Source: Candidatus Woesearchaeota archaeon (GTDB taxonomy: Archaea > Nanobdellota > Nanobdellia > Woesearchaeales > SM23-78). Taken from it: 10,651 bases of DNA. The notes below the pieces were generated by a model. It made no database searches. It was not told where the DNA came from and saw nothing but the letters and a program-made list of their open reading frames with translations. Position numbers and translations under genes: made by a program. The stretch lies in contig JAFGBP010000008.1 of the NCBI GenBank assembly GCA_016933095.1, positions 1 through 10,651 on the forward strand, read 5' to 3'. Position 1 is the first letter of the stretch. Each line of letters starts with the position of its first letter. This document shows, one piece after another, positions 1-5,964 of the stretch.

Positions 1-16
1 CTTATTAATAACGTCC

Positions 17-235
17 TTTAGCCGAGTCTAGTCTGACCGTATGGCATTTCGTATGCGCAGCCAGGGGCTACTTTTTGAACAGAGCCTGATTATTCGGGTG
101 CGTCCAGAAAGACCGCACTGCGCAGTATGACTCTTGAGCAGGCGAAGGCTCTAGACTCGGCTAAACAGAATTATTCCGGATCAGTACGGAGCGCGGCCAG
201 GAGATTCTGGACGCAGCCTGATTATTCGGGCCGCG
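17..235. repeat. Repeat-rich noncoding block, possible structured RNA
   Basis: No open reading frame of note lies here. Visible elements: a perfect 15-bp inverted repeat (17-31 with 151-165); a 16-bp direct repeat (83-98 and 215-230) whose + strand can fold as CCUGA-UUAU-UCGGG; a perfect 10-bp inverted repeat (100-109 with 205-214) sitting just inside the two direct repeats; a 10-bp palindrome (117-126); and a 7-bp stem (192-198 with 229-235). The direct-repeat hairpin has a U-G pair on the + strand but an A-C mismatch on the minus strand, which weakly favours a + strand RNA. The 15-bp and 10-bp pairs cross, so they are either a pseudoknot, alternative folds, or DNA-level sites. I do not recognise a known RNA family. 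Conserved SRP RNA and RNase P RNA core motifs were looked for and not found. Confidence 0.45.
113..163 (+). repeat. Left copy of a 51-nt dispersed repeat
   Basis: By eye this segment aligns without gaps to 10601-10651, with about 34 of 51 positions identical. The identity sits in two blocks: CCGCA-TGCG-AGTATGA at the start and CTCTAGA-TCGG near the end, with the same 36-nt offset. The left copy lies inside the inverted-repeat block. The right copy is cut by the window end. Function unknown. Confidence 0.5.
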
Positions 236-248
236 TTGAAAGTCTTTA

Positions 249-452
249 GTGCACGTCGCTCATAGGGGTTTGTCGCCTAAAAGCTCGCTTTCGCTTGCCG
301 AGCGCAGTGAAGGCCACCAGCTGATAGCTGATACTTAGATGTGCGACCCACCCCGAAGGGGCCAACCCCTTGGTCGCTAATCTGCAGTGCTCCTTGAAGT
401 TTGCCTTCACCTCGGGTGCATATTATGCGACAAACTCCGCTCATCGCACATC
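249..452. other. Nested inverted repeats, candidate structured RNA
   Basis: A compact set of complementary segments: outer stem 265-276 with 427-438 (9 bp perfect, 12 with one G-U on the + strand); a 5-bp hairpin 283-287 with 298-302; 8 bp 307-314 with 403-410; 6 bp 343-348 with 372-377; and a C4-GAA-G4 hairpin 351-361. A perfect 9-bp pair, 338-346 with 444-452, crosses the outer stem, which would be a pseudoknot. The G4 at 358-361 could instead pair with C4 at 366-369, giving AAGGGG-CCAA-CCCCUU, so two exclusive folds are possible. Strand is unclear: the G-U in the outer stem favours +, while C(UUCG)G and GAAA-like loops appear on the minus strand. No known family recognised. Confidence 0.45.
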
Positions 453-465
453 ATCAGGAGTCCTT

Positions 466-493
466 TGCCAAGTCGAGATTAATAGTCCTGGCA
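466..493 (-). other. Short hairpin in the noncoding block
   Basis: Positions 466-472 pair with 487-493: TGCCA/TGGCA plus two further pairs. On the minus strand the sixth position is a G-U pair, while on the + strand it is an A-C mismatch, which slightly favours a minus-strand transcript. It stands beside the 249-452 element and may belong to it. Confidence 0.3.
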
Positions 494-548
494 TTTTGAA
501 GGAGCGCCAACGTACACTTTTTCAACGCGCCCCTTGGCTTTAGCAAGA

Positions 549-556
549 TTTAAATA
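549..556. promoter_or_regulatory. Archaeal TATA-like box TTTAAATA
   Basis: A near-consensus archaeal TATA box preceded by a purine-rich stretch on the + strand. On that strand transcription would begin near 578, giving a leader of about 85 nt before the pilus ATPase; this leader contains a weak hairpin (572-576 plus 581-584 against 605-613). Because the box is almost palindromic it could also drive minus-strand transcription into the structured element at 249-493. Confidence 0.45.
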
Positions 557-616
557 CTACGCGCCTCATAGTCGGATTTGAAAAAGGAAAAGAGGTTGTA
601 AGGGTTTTTCCGATGT

Positions 617-624
617 AAATATAA
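617..624 (+). promoter_or_regulatory. TATA-like box AAATATAA before the pilus ATPase
   Basis: Located about 45 nt upstream of the ATG at 666. With the usual 25-27 nt from box centre to start site, transcription would begin near 647, leaving a short leader without a clear ribosome binding site. It is a second candidate promoter besides the one at 549-556. Confidence 0.4.
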
Positions 625-665
625 GTTTAATCTCTTGCTAGACATTCCGTGCACGCATATTGACG

Positions 666-2255
666 ATGAAACCAAAAAAATCCATCCAGCGCGAGAAGCC
701 TATACCAGATAAGCTCTCCAAACAGGCAAAATCAGGTAAGCCGGCCAAAGTCGCAAAAACCAAGGCTTCAAGCGAGCGAGGAAACATTATCGACACATAC
801 AACTATGTCTCAAAGAACATTCCTATCAAGATAATCATCTCCAAAAGAAAGGGGGAATTCGTCCCGATATACGAGGTTAGCATCTCAAGCATATCAAAAA
901 CCACTGAGTTCATACTTGAGAGGATCAGGCAGGAACTCATAAAGGCCGTAAGCCTTGAGATGGTCGAGATGACTGACGTCAAGAAGATAAAATTCATTGA
1001 GAGCCAGTTTGAGGAGACGATCTCGGACCTGATCAACAAGTACTTTCCGGATGCTGACGAGGAGACCAAGGGATTCCTGACAGGATACCTCCTGACCAAG
1101 AGCCTGGGACTTGGCATGATAGAATTCGTGATGAACGACCAGAATCTTGAGGAGATCGTCGTGAACGAGGCGGCCGAGCCCATCTGGGTTTATCATAGGA
1201 AGCACGGCTGGCTGAAGACCAACATCTTCCTGCGGGATGAGGAGCAGACTAAGCATTACTCCAGCATCATCGCAAGAAAGGTTGGACGTCAGATATCGGT
1301 TCTTGACCCACTCCTCGACGCCCACTTGGAAGAAGGGGATAGGGTAAACGCCACTCTCATGCCAATCAGCACTGCAGGAAACACCATAACATTCAGGAAG
1401 TTCTCAAGAGACCCTTGGACTATAACCAAGTTCCTGAAGAGCAAGGCCATAAGCGTCAAGGCAGCGGCGATAGTGTGGCTTGCCATACAATATGAGATGA
1501 GCGCAATAATCGCCGGAGGAACTGCTTCCGGTAAGACGAGCGCCCTTAACTGCTTTGCGAACTTCTTCCCGCCGAACCAGAGGATAATCAGCATAGAAGA
1601 TACTAGGGAGATCAGGCTTCCAAAATTCCTGCACTGGGTGCCGATGAACACGAGGATCAAGAACGCAGAAGGAAAAGGACAGATCTCCATGGGAGACTTG
1701 CTCGTGAACAGCCTCAGAATGAGGCCTGACAGGATTCTTGTGGGAGAGGTCAGGAGAAAGATGGAGGCAGAGACCCTTTTCGAGGCCATCCATACAGGAC
1801 ACTCAGTGTACGCAACGTTCCACGCCAACAACGCAGACCAGACGGTGGAGAGACTGACAAACCCTCCGATAGAGGTTCCCCCAGTCATGCTCCCTGCTAT
1901 CAGCTTGATAATAGTCCAGTTCAGGAACAGGAGGACGGGCACAAGAAGGACATTTCAAATAGCGGAGATAACAGACGACGCAAAACCCAATGTTCTCATG
2001 CAGTACGACCAGAAAACTGACACGCTGCTGACAAAGAACAAGTCTCAATCGCTGTTTGCAAGTCTCAAGCTTTACACCGGCATGAGCGAGTCGGACGTCA
2101 ACCATGACCTGACTGAAAAGGAGAAGATACTAACTTACCTTGTCAAGAATGATATTACTGATGTGGATGCCGTCGGAAGGATAATGGCTGAGTATTACAC
2201 CAATAAGGATAACCTGATGAAGTTCGTGAACGCTAACAAGAAATTCACGGAATGA
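666..2255 (+). CDS. Type II/IV secretion system ATPase (TadA/VirB11/FlaI-like)
   Basis: Cytoplasmic hexameric motor ATPase that powers assembly of a type IV pilus-like filament. Counting from ATG 666 (529 aa), the first 45 residues are lysine-rich and probably disordered. They are followed by an N-terminal domain and a RecA-like core: Walker A GGTASGKTS at 284-292, an Asp box with IEDTRE near 310-315, a Walker B-type RILVGEVR at 356-363, and a His box HTGHSVYATFHANN at 376-389. All the catalytic boxes are intact, and the core closely follows the T2SSE family pattern. A TTG at 660 would add only two residues; ATG 666 is preferred because neither has a clear ribosome binding site. The gene is followed by two platform proteins and two pilins, which fixes its role. 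Whether the system is an adhesive pilus or another filament cannot be told from the ATPase alone. Confidence 0.93.
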   Translation: MKPKKSIQREKPIPDKLSKQAKSGKPAKVAKTKASSERGNIIDTYNYVSKNIPIKIIISKRKGEFVPIYEVSISSISKTTEFILERIRQELIKAVSLEMVEMTDVKKIKFIESQFEETISDLINKYFPDADEETKGFLTGYLLTKSLGLGMIEFVMNDQNLEEIVVNEAAEPIWVYHRKHGWLKTNIFLRDEEQTKHYSSIIARKVGRQISVLDPLLDAHLEEGDRVNATLMPISTAGNTITFRKFSRDPWTITKFLKSKAISVKAAAIVWLAIQYEMSAIIAGGTASGKTSALNCFANFFPPNQRIISIEDTREIRLPKFLHWVPMNTRIKNAEGKGQISMGDLLVNSLRMRPDRILVGEVRRKMEAETLFEAIHTGHSVYATFHANNADQTVERLTNPPIEVPPVMLPAISLIIVQFRNRRTGTRRTFQIAEITDDAKPNVLMQYDQKTDTLLTKNKSQSLFASLKLYTGMSESDVNHDLTEKEKILTYLVKNDITDVDAVGRIMAEYYTNKDNLMKFVNANKKFTE

Positions 2256-2330
2256 TGCGGCGCGGCATAAAGTAAGCGCGCAATGAGCCGTTTCCTCTTC
2301 GAGGCCCAAATCCCGATCCAAAAAACCACT

Positions 2331-2336
2331 AGGAGG
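2331..2336 (+). promoter_or_regulatory. Strong ribosome binding site AGGAGG
   Basis: A perfect AGGAGG lies 10 nt upstream of the ATG at 2347 and decides that start for the first platform protein. The 91-nt gap from the ATPase stop shows no clear TATA box, so the two genes are probably cotranscribed. Confidence 0.6.
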
Positions 2337-2346
2337 ATGTGATGAC

Positions 2347-3141
2347 ATGAGCTTCTTTAAGATGATTGCGAGGAGCATGCCTGACCTAAAACTGAAGCTA
2401 ATCCAGGCTAGGATGGAAGATGAGCCCGAGTACTACGTCAAGAAGACCGCTAACACCGCCATGTTTGCCGTACTTGCATTGATGTTTGTCCTCTTCGGAT
2501 TCATAAAGGATATTCGCCTCATACTGGCCGCGCCCATCATATTTCTATTTGCATACATTTATCTCCTCAGATTTGTCGATGTGAAGATACAGAAGACCAA
2601 CAAGGGGATCGGCCAGGAGATCATCTTCGCCGGCCGTTTTCTTATAATAGAGCTGGAGTCAGGCGTTCCCATATACAACGCTTTCGTGAACCTAAGCCGG
2701 AACTACGAGATCGTAGGGGCCTTCTTTGCCGAGATAGTCGAGAAGGTCAACCTCGGCACGACAATGGAGGATGCGCTGAACGAGACCATCAACACGACGC
2801 CCTCGCCGGAGCTTCGCAAGATACTCTGGCAGATACTCAACAGCATGAAGACAGGTGCCAACGTAGCCCAATCCCTTAATGCCGCGATAGACCAGATCGT
2901 GCGCCAGCAGCAGATCGACGTGAAGGAGTACGGTCGGAAGCTGAATCCAATGGCCATGTTCTACATGATGATCGCGGTGATCGTGCCAAGCCTTGGAACA
3001 ACCATGCTCATCGTCCTCTCGACTTTTATCGGGTTCTCGCTTCCGCTTCCAATCCTCCTCGTGTTTGCGGGCGGGATAGGATTCGTACAATTCATGTTTT
3101 TTGCCGTCATCAAGTCATCAAGGCCTCCAATGGAGCTTTAA
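2347..3141 (+). CDS. T2SSF-family membrane platform protein (TadC/FlaJ-like)
   Basis: Inner platform protein (264 aa) of a type IV pilus/Tad-type system, expected to sit in the cytoplasmic membrane and couple the ATPase to pilin insertion. Two hydrophobic segments lie near residues 36-53 and 57-75. A cytoplasmic helical domain at about 85-200 carries the family pattern (a glycine-bearing ESGVPIYNAF segment, later MKTGANVAQSL). Two more membrane segments follow near 203-229 and 233-255. The length is short for an archaeal FlaJ (two T2SSF repeats) but normal for a single-repeat TadB/TadC protein. It directly follows the ATPase, with a strong AGGAGG site. Assignment to the family rests on topology, the central domain and the neighbourhood. 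Which of TadB or TadC it matches cannot be decided by eye. Confidence 0.85.
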   Translation: MSFFKMIARSMPDLKLKLIQARMEDEPEYYVKKTANTAMFAVLALMFVLFGFIKDIRLILAAPIIFLFAYIYLLRFVDVKIQKTNKGIGQEIIFAGRFLIIELESGVPIYNAFVNLSRNYEIVGAFFAEIVEKVNLGTTMEDALNETINTTPSPELRKILWQILNSMKTGANVAQSLNAAIDQIVRQQQIDVKEYGRKLNPMAMFYMMIAVIVPSLGTTMLIVLSTFIGFSLPLPILLVFAGGIGFVQFMFFAVIKSSRPPMEL

Positions 3142-3152
3142 CTTGCATGAAA

Positions 3153-3160
3153 CTTATATG
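3153..3160 (+). promoter_or_regulatory. TATA-like box CTTATATG before the second platform gene
   Basis: Preceded by GAAA as a possible BRE. A start site near 3182 would give an approximately 90-nt leader containing the 11-bp tandem repeats. It suggests the second platform gene can be transcribed separately from the first two genes. Confidence 0.4.
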
Positions 3161-3202
3161 TGTTGGCGGGGTGCAGGATCATTTACTTAACTTAAACTAC
3201 TC

Positions 3203-3257
3203 GAATAGGATAAGAATAGTATAAGAATAGTATAAGAATAGGAGAAGAATAGGAGAA
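3203..3257 (+). repeat. Five tandem 11-bp repeats in a leader
   Basis: Five consecutive units of GAATAG(G/T)(A/T)(T/G)AA, ending 12 nt before the ATG at 3270. The last two units read GAATAGGAGAA, so each contains an AGGAG ribosome-binding core. The array may set translation efficiency through copy number, or may be a simple slippage product. Confidence 0.85.
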
Positions 3258-3269
3258 GCAGATAATCAG

Positions 3270-4598
3270 ATGCCAAGAAAAAACCATTCAAAGAGAGGAA
3301 GAAAGAGAACTGATGCCGCGTCATCACGGCTGAAAGCTACAAAGTCAGGCCAAGATATTGCAGCGAGCTCATCCACCGAGGCAACTGACGGAGCCGGACT
3401 TAAGATAAATCCGAAGAGACCAAGCCTGTTTTCAAGGCTATTTGCAAAGAAGCAAAAGCCTGAGGCTGCCTCGAAGGACTTTCCCGGCCCTCAATCTTCT
3501 TCTAAGAGCCACCTGAACAAGAAGCTTTCAGGAGAGATATCAAAGCTAAAAAAGGCCAAGGAATCAAAAGCCAAAAAGCGCGAAAGAAACGTTAAGCTCT
3601 TTACCATACGAGGATTTATCCGCGTTATCAAGCTTCCTGAGATCCTAGAGAAAGCAGGCCTCTACAAGGACCCAAAGGAAGTGGCGAAGCAGATGATAAG
3701 AATAGACCTCTTCCTTGTATCATCGATTGCGCTCTACTTTCTGATTGACGGCATCATCCAACAGGCAGACCCTCTCCGGCTCATCATGTTTCTAGTGTTC
3801 GGATACGCGACATTCTTCTTCCTGGGGCTCGGGGTCGTGTGGCTGTGCTACCTATTCTTCCTGGACATGAAGATCTACAACAGGACGAAAGAAGTGGAGA
3901 AGGTGTTTCCGGACTTCCTTCAGCTTGCAAGCTCAAACATAAGCGCCGGCATGCCAATTGACCAGGCACTGTGGTATGCTGTCAGGCCGAATTTCGGGGT
4001 GCTTGCAAAGGAGATTGAGATGGTTGCCAAGAATACCATGGCTGGAGAAGACTTATCCTCTGCTTTGGAAGATTTTGCAAAGAAATACGATTCTAAGGTG
4101 ATCCAGCGCTCAGTGAGCCTTGTCCTGGAAGGCCTGGCAGCCGGCGGGCAGCTAGCAGATCTTCTGAATAAGATCGCACTTAACATAGAAGAGACCAGGA
4201 TATTAAAGCGGGACATGGCTGCAAACGTCACGACATACGTCATATTCATATCGTTCGCGACGATTGTCGCGGCGCCAGTACTCCTTGGCCTCTCTACAGA
4301 ACTCCTCTCGATTATCTCCAGGATCACATCTACCCTTCTGACAGAGTCGACGAGCTCTTCGGTCGGCATGTTCTCATTCTCATTCTCTGATGACGCAGTC
4401 TCTGTGGATAACTTTAGGATATTCGCATTTGTCATGCTTACGATCTCATCGATCTCTGCGGCATGCATAGTTAATATCATCCAGAAAGGCAAGGTCAAGG
4501 ACGGCCTTGGGAAGATTCCGATATTCATATTGGTGTCTGTCATACTCTATCTGGTGTCATCGGTTTTTATAGGGCAGTTCTTCACCAATATAATTTGA
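3270..4598 (+). CDS. Second T2SSF-family membrane platform protein with long basic N-terminal tail
   Basis: Membrane protein (442 aa) of the same pilus assembly locus. Residues 1-110 are Lys/Arg/Ser-rich with no hydrophobic segment and are probably disordered in the cytoplasm. Membrane segments follow near 145-164 and 170-197, then a cytoplasmic domain around 205-318 with the T2SSF hallmarks (FPDFLQLASSNISAGMPIDQAL and later EGLAAGGQLADLL), and further membrane segments near 321-348, 383-404 and 414-436. The five predicted hydrophobic segments and the tail make it larger than the first platform protein. The ATG at 3270 is chosen because it directly follows repeats bearing AGGAG. Having two such genes beside one ATPase resembles the TadB/TadC pair of Tad systems. 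The tail has no family function known to me; contact with nucleic acid or membrane phosphates is only a guess from its charge. Confidence 0.85.
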   Translation: MPRKNHSKRGRKRTDAASSRLKATKSGQDIAASSSTEATDGAGLKINPKRPSLFSRLFAKKQKPEAASKDFPGPQSSSKSHLNKKLSGEISKLKKAKESKAKKRERNVKLFTIRGFIRVIKLPEILEKAGLYKDPKEVAKQMIRIDLFLVSSIALYFLIDGIIQQADPLRLIMFLVFGYATFFFLGLGVVWLCYLFFLDMKIYNRTKEVEKVFPDFLQLASSNISAGMPIDQALWYAVRPNFGVLAKEIEMVAKNTMAGEDLSSALEDFAKKYDSKVIQRSVSLVLEGLAAGGQLADLLNKIALNIEETRILKRDMAANVTTYVIFISFATIVAAPVLLGLSTELLSIISRITSTLLTESTSSSVGMFSFSFSDDAVSVDNFRIFAFVMLTISSISAACIVNIIQKGKVKDGLGKIPIFILVSVILYLVSSVFIGQFFTNII

Positions 4599-4641
4599 TT
4601 AATCTGGTGGCTGACCTTTTCAGAGGCAATCAATAGAAAGC

Positions 4642-4649
4642 TTTATAAA
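4642..4649 (+). promoter_or_regulatory. TATA box TTTATAAA before the first pilin
   Basis: A consensus archaeal box preceded by GAAAGC as a plausible BRE. The predicted start near 4672 leaves a leader of about 47 nt before the pilin ATG. It gives the abundant pilin its own promoter, apart from the assembly machinery genes upstream. Confidence 0.65.
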
Positions 4650-4718
4650 TTATGAAACTCAGGATGACACTAAGAGGTTAGAATTCATTATAGACCTGTA
4701 AGTGAGGTGAAAAGAGAA

Positions 4719-5195
4719 ATGATGAAGAAAGGACAAGCAGCCATGGAATTCTTGATGACTTATGGCTGGGCAATACTTGTAGTGTTGGCAGCAATCGGAG
4801 CACTGGCTTACTTTGGAGTGCTAAGTCCAGGAAAATTGGTCCCTGACAAGTGTACTTTAGGGCCTGGTTTCGACATCAAGGACTGCAAGGTTTCTACCAG
4901 TGGAGTTCAGTTGACCCTGTACAACGGCTTAGGAGCTGACGTGACGAGCGTCGCGACAACAGTTACCGCCACTGCTGGAAGCGCAGTATCAGCCTGTGAT
5001 GAAACGAACGTTACTGCATTCCTGGCAAACGGTCAGACATCAACCATGATGACCATCTGCAGCACTGCGTTTGGCGCCGATACTCCTTCGATTGGAGAGA
5101 GGTTCGATGCGGACATTAGCGTTGTCTACACAAAGAGTGGAGAGACAGTCAACCACACTATCTCTGGAAAGATCCAGCGAAAGGTTGAACAGTAA
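4719..5195 (+). CDS. Class III signal peptide pilin, paralog 1
   Basis: Structural subunit (158 aa) of an extracellular type IV-like filament. The N-terminus MMKKG-QAAMEF is a class III signal: a short basic leader, predicted cleavage between G5 and Q6, a glutamate at +5 (E10), then a hydrophobic helix at about 11-33. The mature domain holds four cysteines (45, 56, 93, 114), all conserved in the neighbouring paralog and suited to two disulfides, plus N-x-S/T glycosylation sequons such as NVT and NHT. The start is set by GGTGA at 4706-4710, 8 nt before ATG 4719; ATG 4722 is equally possible, and GTG 4707 overlaps the binding site and is unlikely. A strong TATA box lies upstream and a T17 tract downstream. 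The prepilin peptidase needed to process it is not in this window. Confidence 0.9.
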   Translation: MMKKGQAAMEFLMTYGWAILVVLAAIGALAYFGVLSPGKLVPDKCTLGPGFDIKDCKVSTSGVQLTLYNGLGADVTSVATTVTATAGSAVSACDETNVTAFLANGQTSTMMTICSTAFGADTPSIGERFDADISVVYTKSGETVNHTISGKIQRKVEQ

Positions 5196-5212
5196 ACCTG
5201 CAGATTATGAGT

Positions 5213-5245
5213 TGTGAAATTCTTTCAATTTTTTTTTTTTTTTTT
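5213..5245 (+). terminator. Poly-T terminator after the first pilin
   Basis: An uninterrupted run of 17 T at 5229-5245, preceded by a weak TTGTGAAA/TTTCAA stem, follows the pilin stop by about 33 nt. Archaeal RNA polymerase terminates on such U-rich tracts. A small TTTTCT/AGAAAA hairpin follows directly (5248-5262). Confidence 0.75.
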
Positions 5246-5358
5246 GATTTTCTCAAAGAAAAACCAGAGAAGAGAGAGGATATTTGGCTTCGTGGCCCAA
5301 AACTTAGAACCGAAGAAAAATCAACCATTTGATGGTCAATAATCCATATGAATATGAT

Positions 5359-5365
5359 GAGGTGA
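5359..5365 (+). promoter_or_regulatory. Ribosome binding site GAGGTGA of the second pilin
   Basis: Five nucleotides before the ATG at 5371. It fixes the start there rather than at the in-frame upstream ATGs near 5329, whose extra 14 residues would break the class III signal peptide pattern. Confidence 0.75.
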
Positions 5366-5370
5366 ATACT

Positions 5371-5844
5371 ATGAAGAGAGGACAAGCAGCACTCGAGTTC
5401 CTGATGACTTATGGCTGGGCAATACTTGTAGTGTTGGCAGCAATAGGGGTCTTGGCGTACTTTGGAGTGATGAGCCCTGGGAAACTGGTTCCTGACAAGT
5501 GCACTTTAGGGCCTGGTTTTGACATCAAGGACTGCAAGGTCACCCAGAGCGGGGTATTGTTCACGCTCTACAACGGCCTCGGAGTCGACCTGAGTGAAGT
5601 GAACGTTACGATCGATGCCACTGCCGGAAGCGCAGTAGCGTCATGCCAGAACCTTAGTTCGCTGGGATTCCTAGCAAGCGGCCAGACTTCCAGCATGGTC
5701 ACTGCCTGCTCTGCAGAGTTTGGCGCCAACACGCCTTCTATCGGAGAGCGCTTTGACGCGGACATATCTGTGACTTACATGCAGACCGGAGCCACGCTGT
5801 CTCACACGATCACTGGAAAGATCCAGCGAAAGGTCGAGCAGTAA
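5371..5844 (+). CDS. Class III signal peptide pilin, paralog 2
   Basis: Second filament subunit (157 aa), a tandem paralog of the preceding gene. MKRG-QAALEF gives a predicted cleavage between G4 and Q5, followed by a hydrophobic helix at about 10-32. The four cysteines fall at 44, 55, 92 and 113, matching paralog 1 one for one. The segment around the first two cysteines and the C-terminal GKIQRKVEQ are identical, while the middle is more diverged. The signal-peptide-coding DNA shares 43 identical consecutive bases with paralog 1 (5402-5444 and 4753-4795). The middle of the mature domain differs, which could reflect antigenic or binding variation, or a major/minor pilin split. A short T7 tract at about 5894-5900 may terminate it. 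Confidence 0.9.
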   Translation: MKRGQAALEFLMTYGWAILVVLAAIGVLAYFGVMSPGKLVPDKCTLGPGFDIKDCKVTQSGVLFTLYNGLGVDLSEVNVTIDATAGSAVASCQNLSSLGFLASGQTSSMVTACSAEFGANTPSIGERFDADISVTYMQTGATLSHTITGKIQRKVEQ

Positions 5845-5964
5845 GCCGACGGTATGCTGGCAGACATAGTATTTCAGGAAATTATTTCAAGCTTTTTTTG
5901 ATGATCCTTCTCATCTTATCATCTCATAAGGGTTCATGCTACGCTGAGGCGAGAGGTATATGAT

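Noticed and set aside
44..60. Third degenerate copy of the 51-nt repeat near the left edge.
   Set aside because: Only short scattered matches that need a gap; not better than chance by eye.
160..185. ACAGAA followed by CCGG resembles the 3' conserved segment of RNase P RNA.
   Set aside because: The match is short. The GAGGAAAGTCC-type partner segment does not occur on either strand in the block, and the following bases do not continue the family pattern. The window edge means a 5' part outside cannot be fully excluded.
17..235. Possible CRISPR array or insertion sequence because of repeated units.
   Set aside because: Only two copies of the 16-nt unit, unequal spacing, no transposase frame and no cas genes.
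265..452. Stem order similar to the P2-P3-P4 topology of RNase P RNA.
   Set aside because: The conserved P4 bases are absent and the spacing after the small hairpin is too long, so only the topology is similar.
803..2105. Several long minus-strand open frames across the ATPase gene.
   Set aside because: They are shadows of a strongly conserved + strand gene and show no family features.
5329..5370. Upstream start for the second pilin adding 14 residues.
   Set aside because: GAGGTGA directly precedes ATG 5371, and the extra residues would spoil the class III signal peptide seen in both paralogs.
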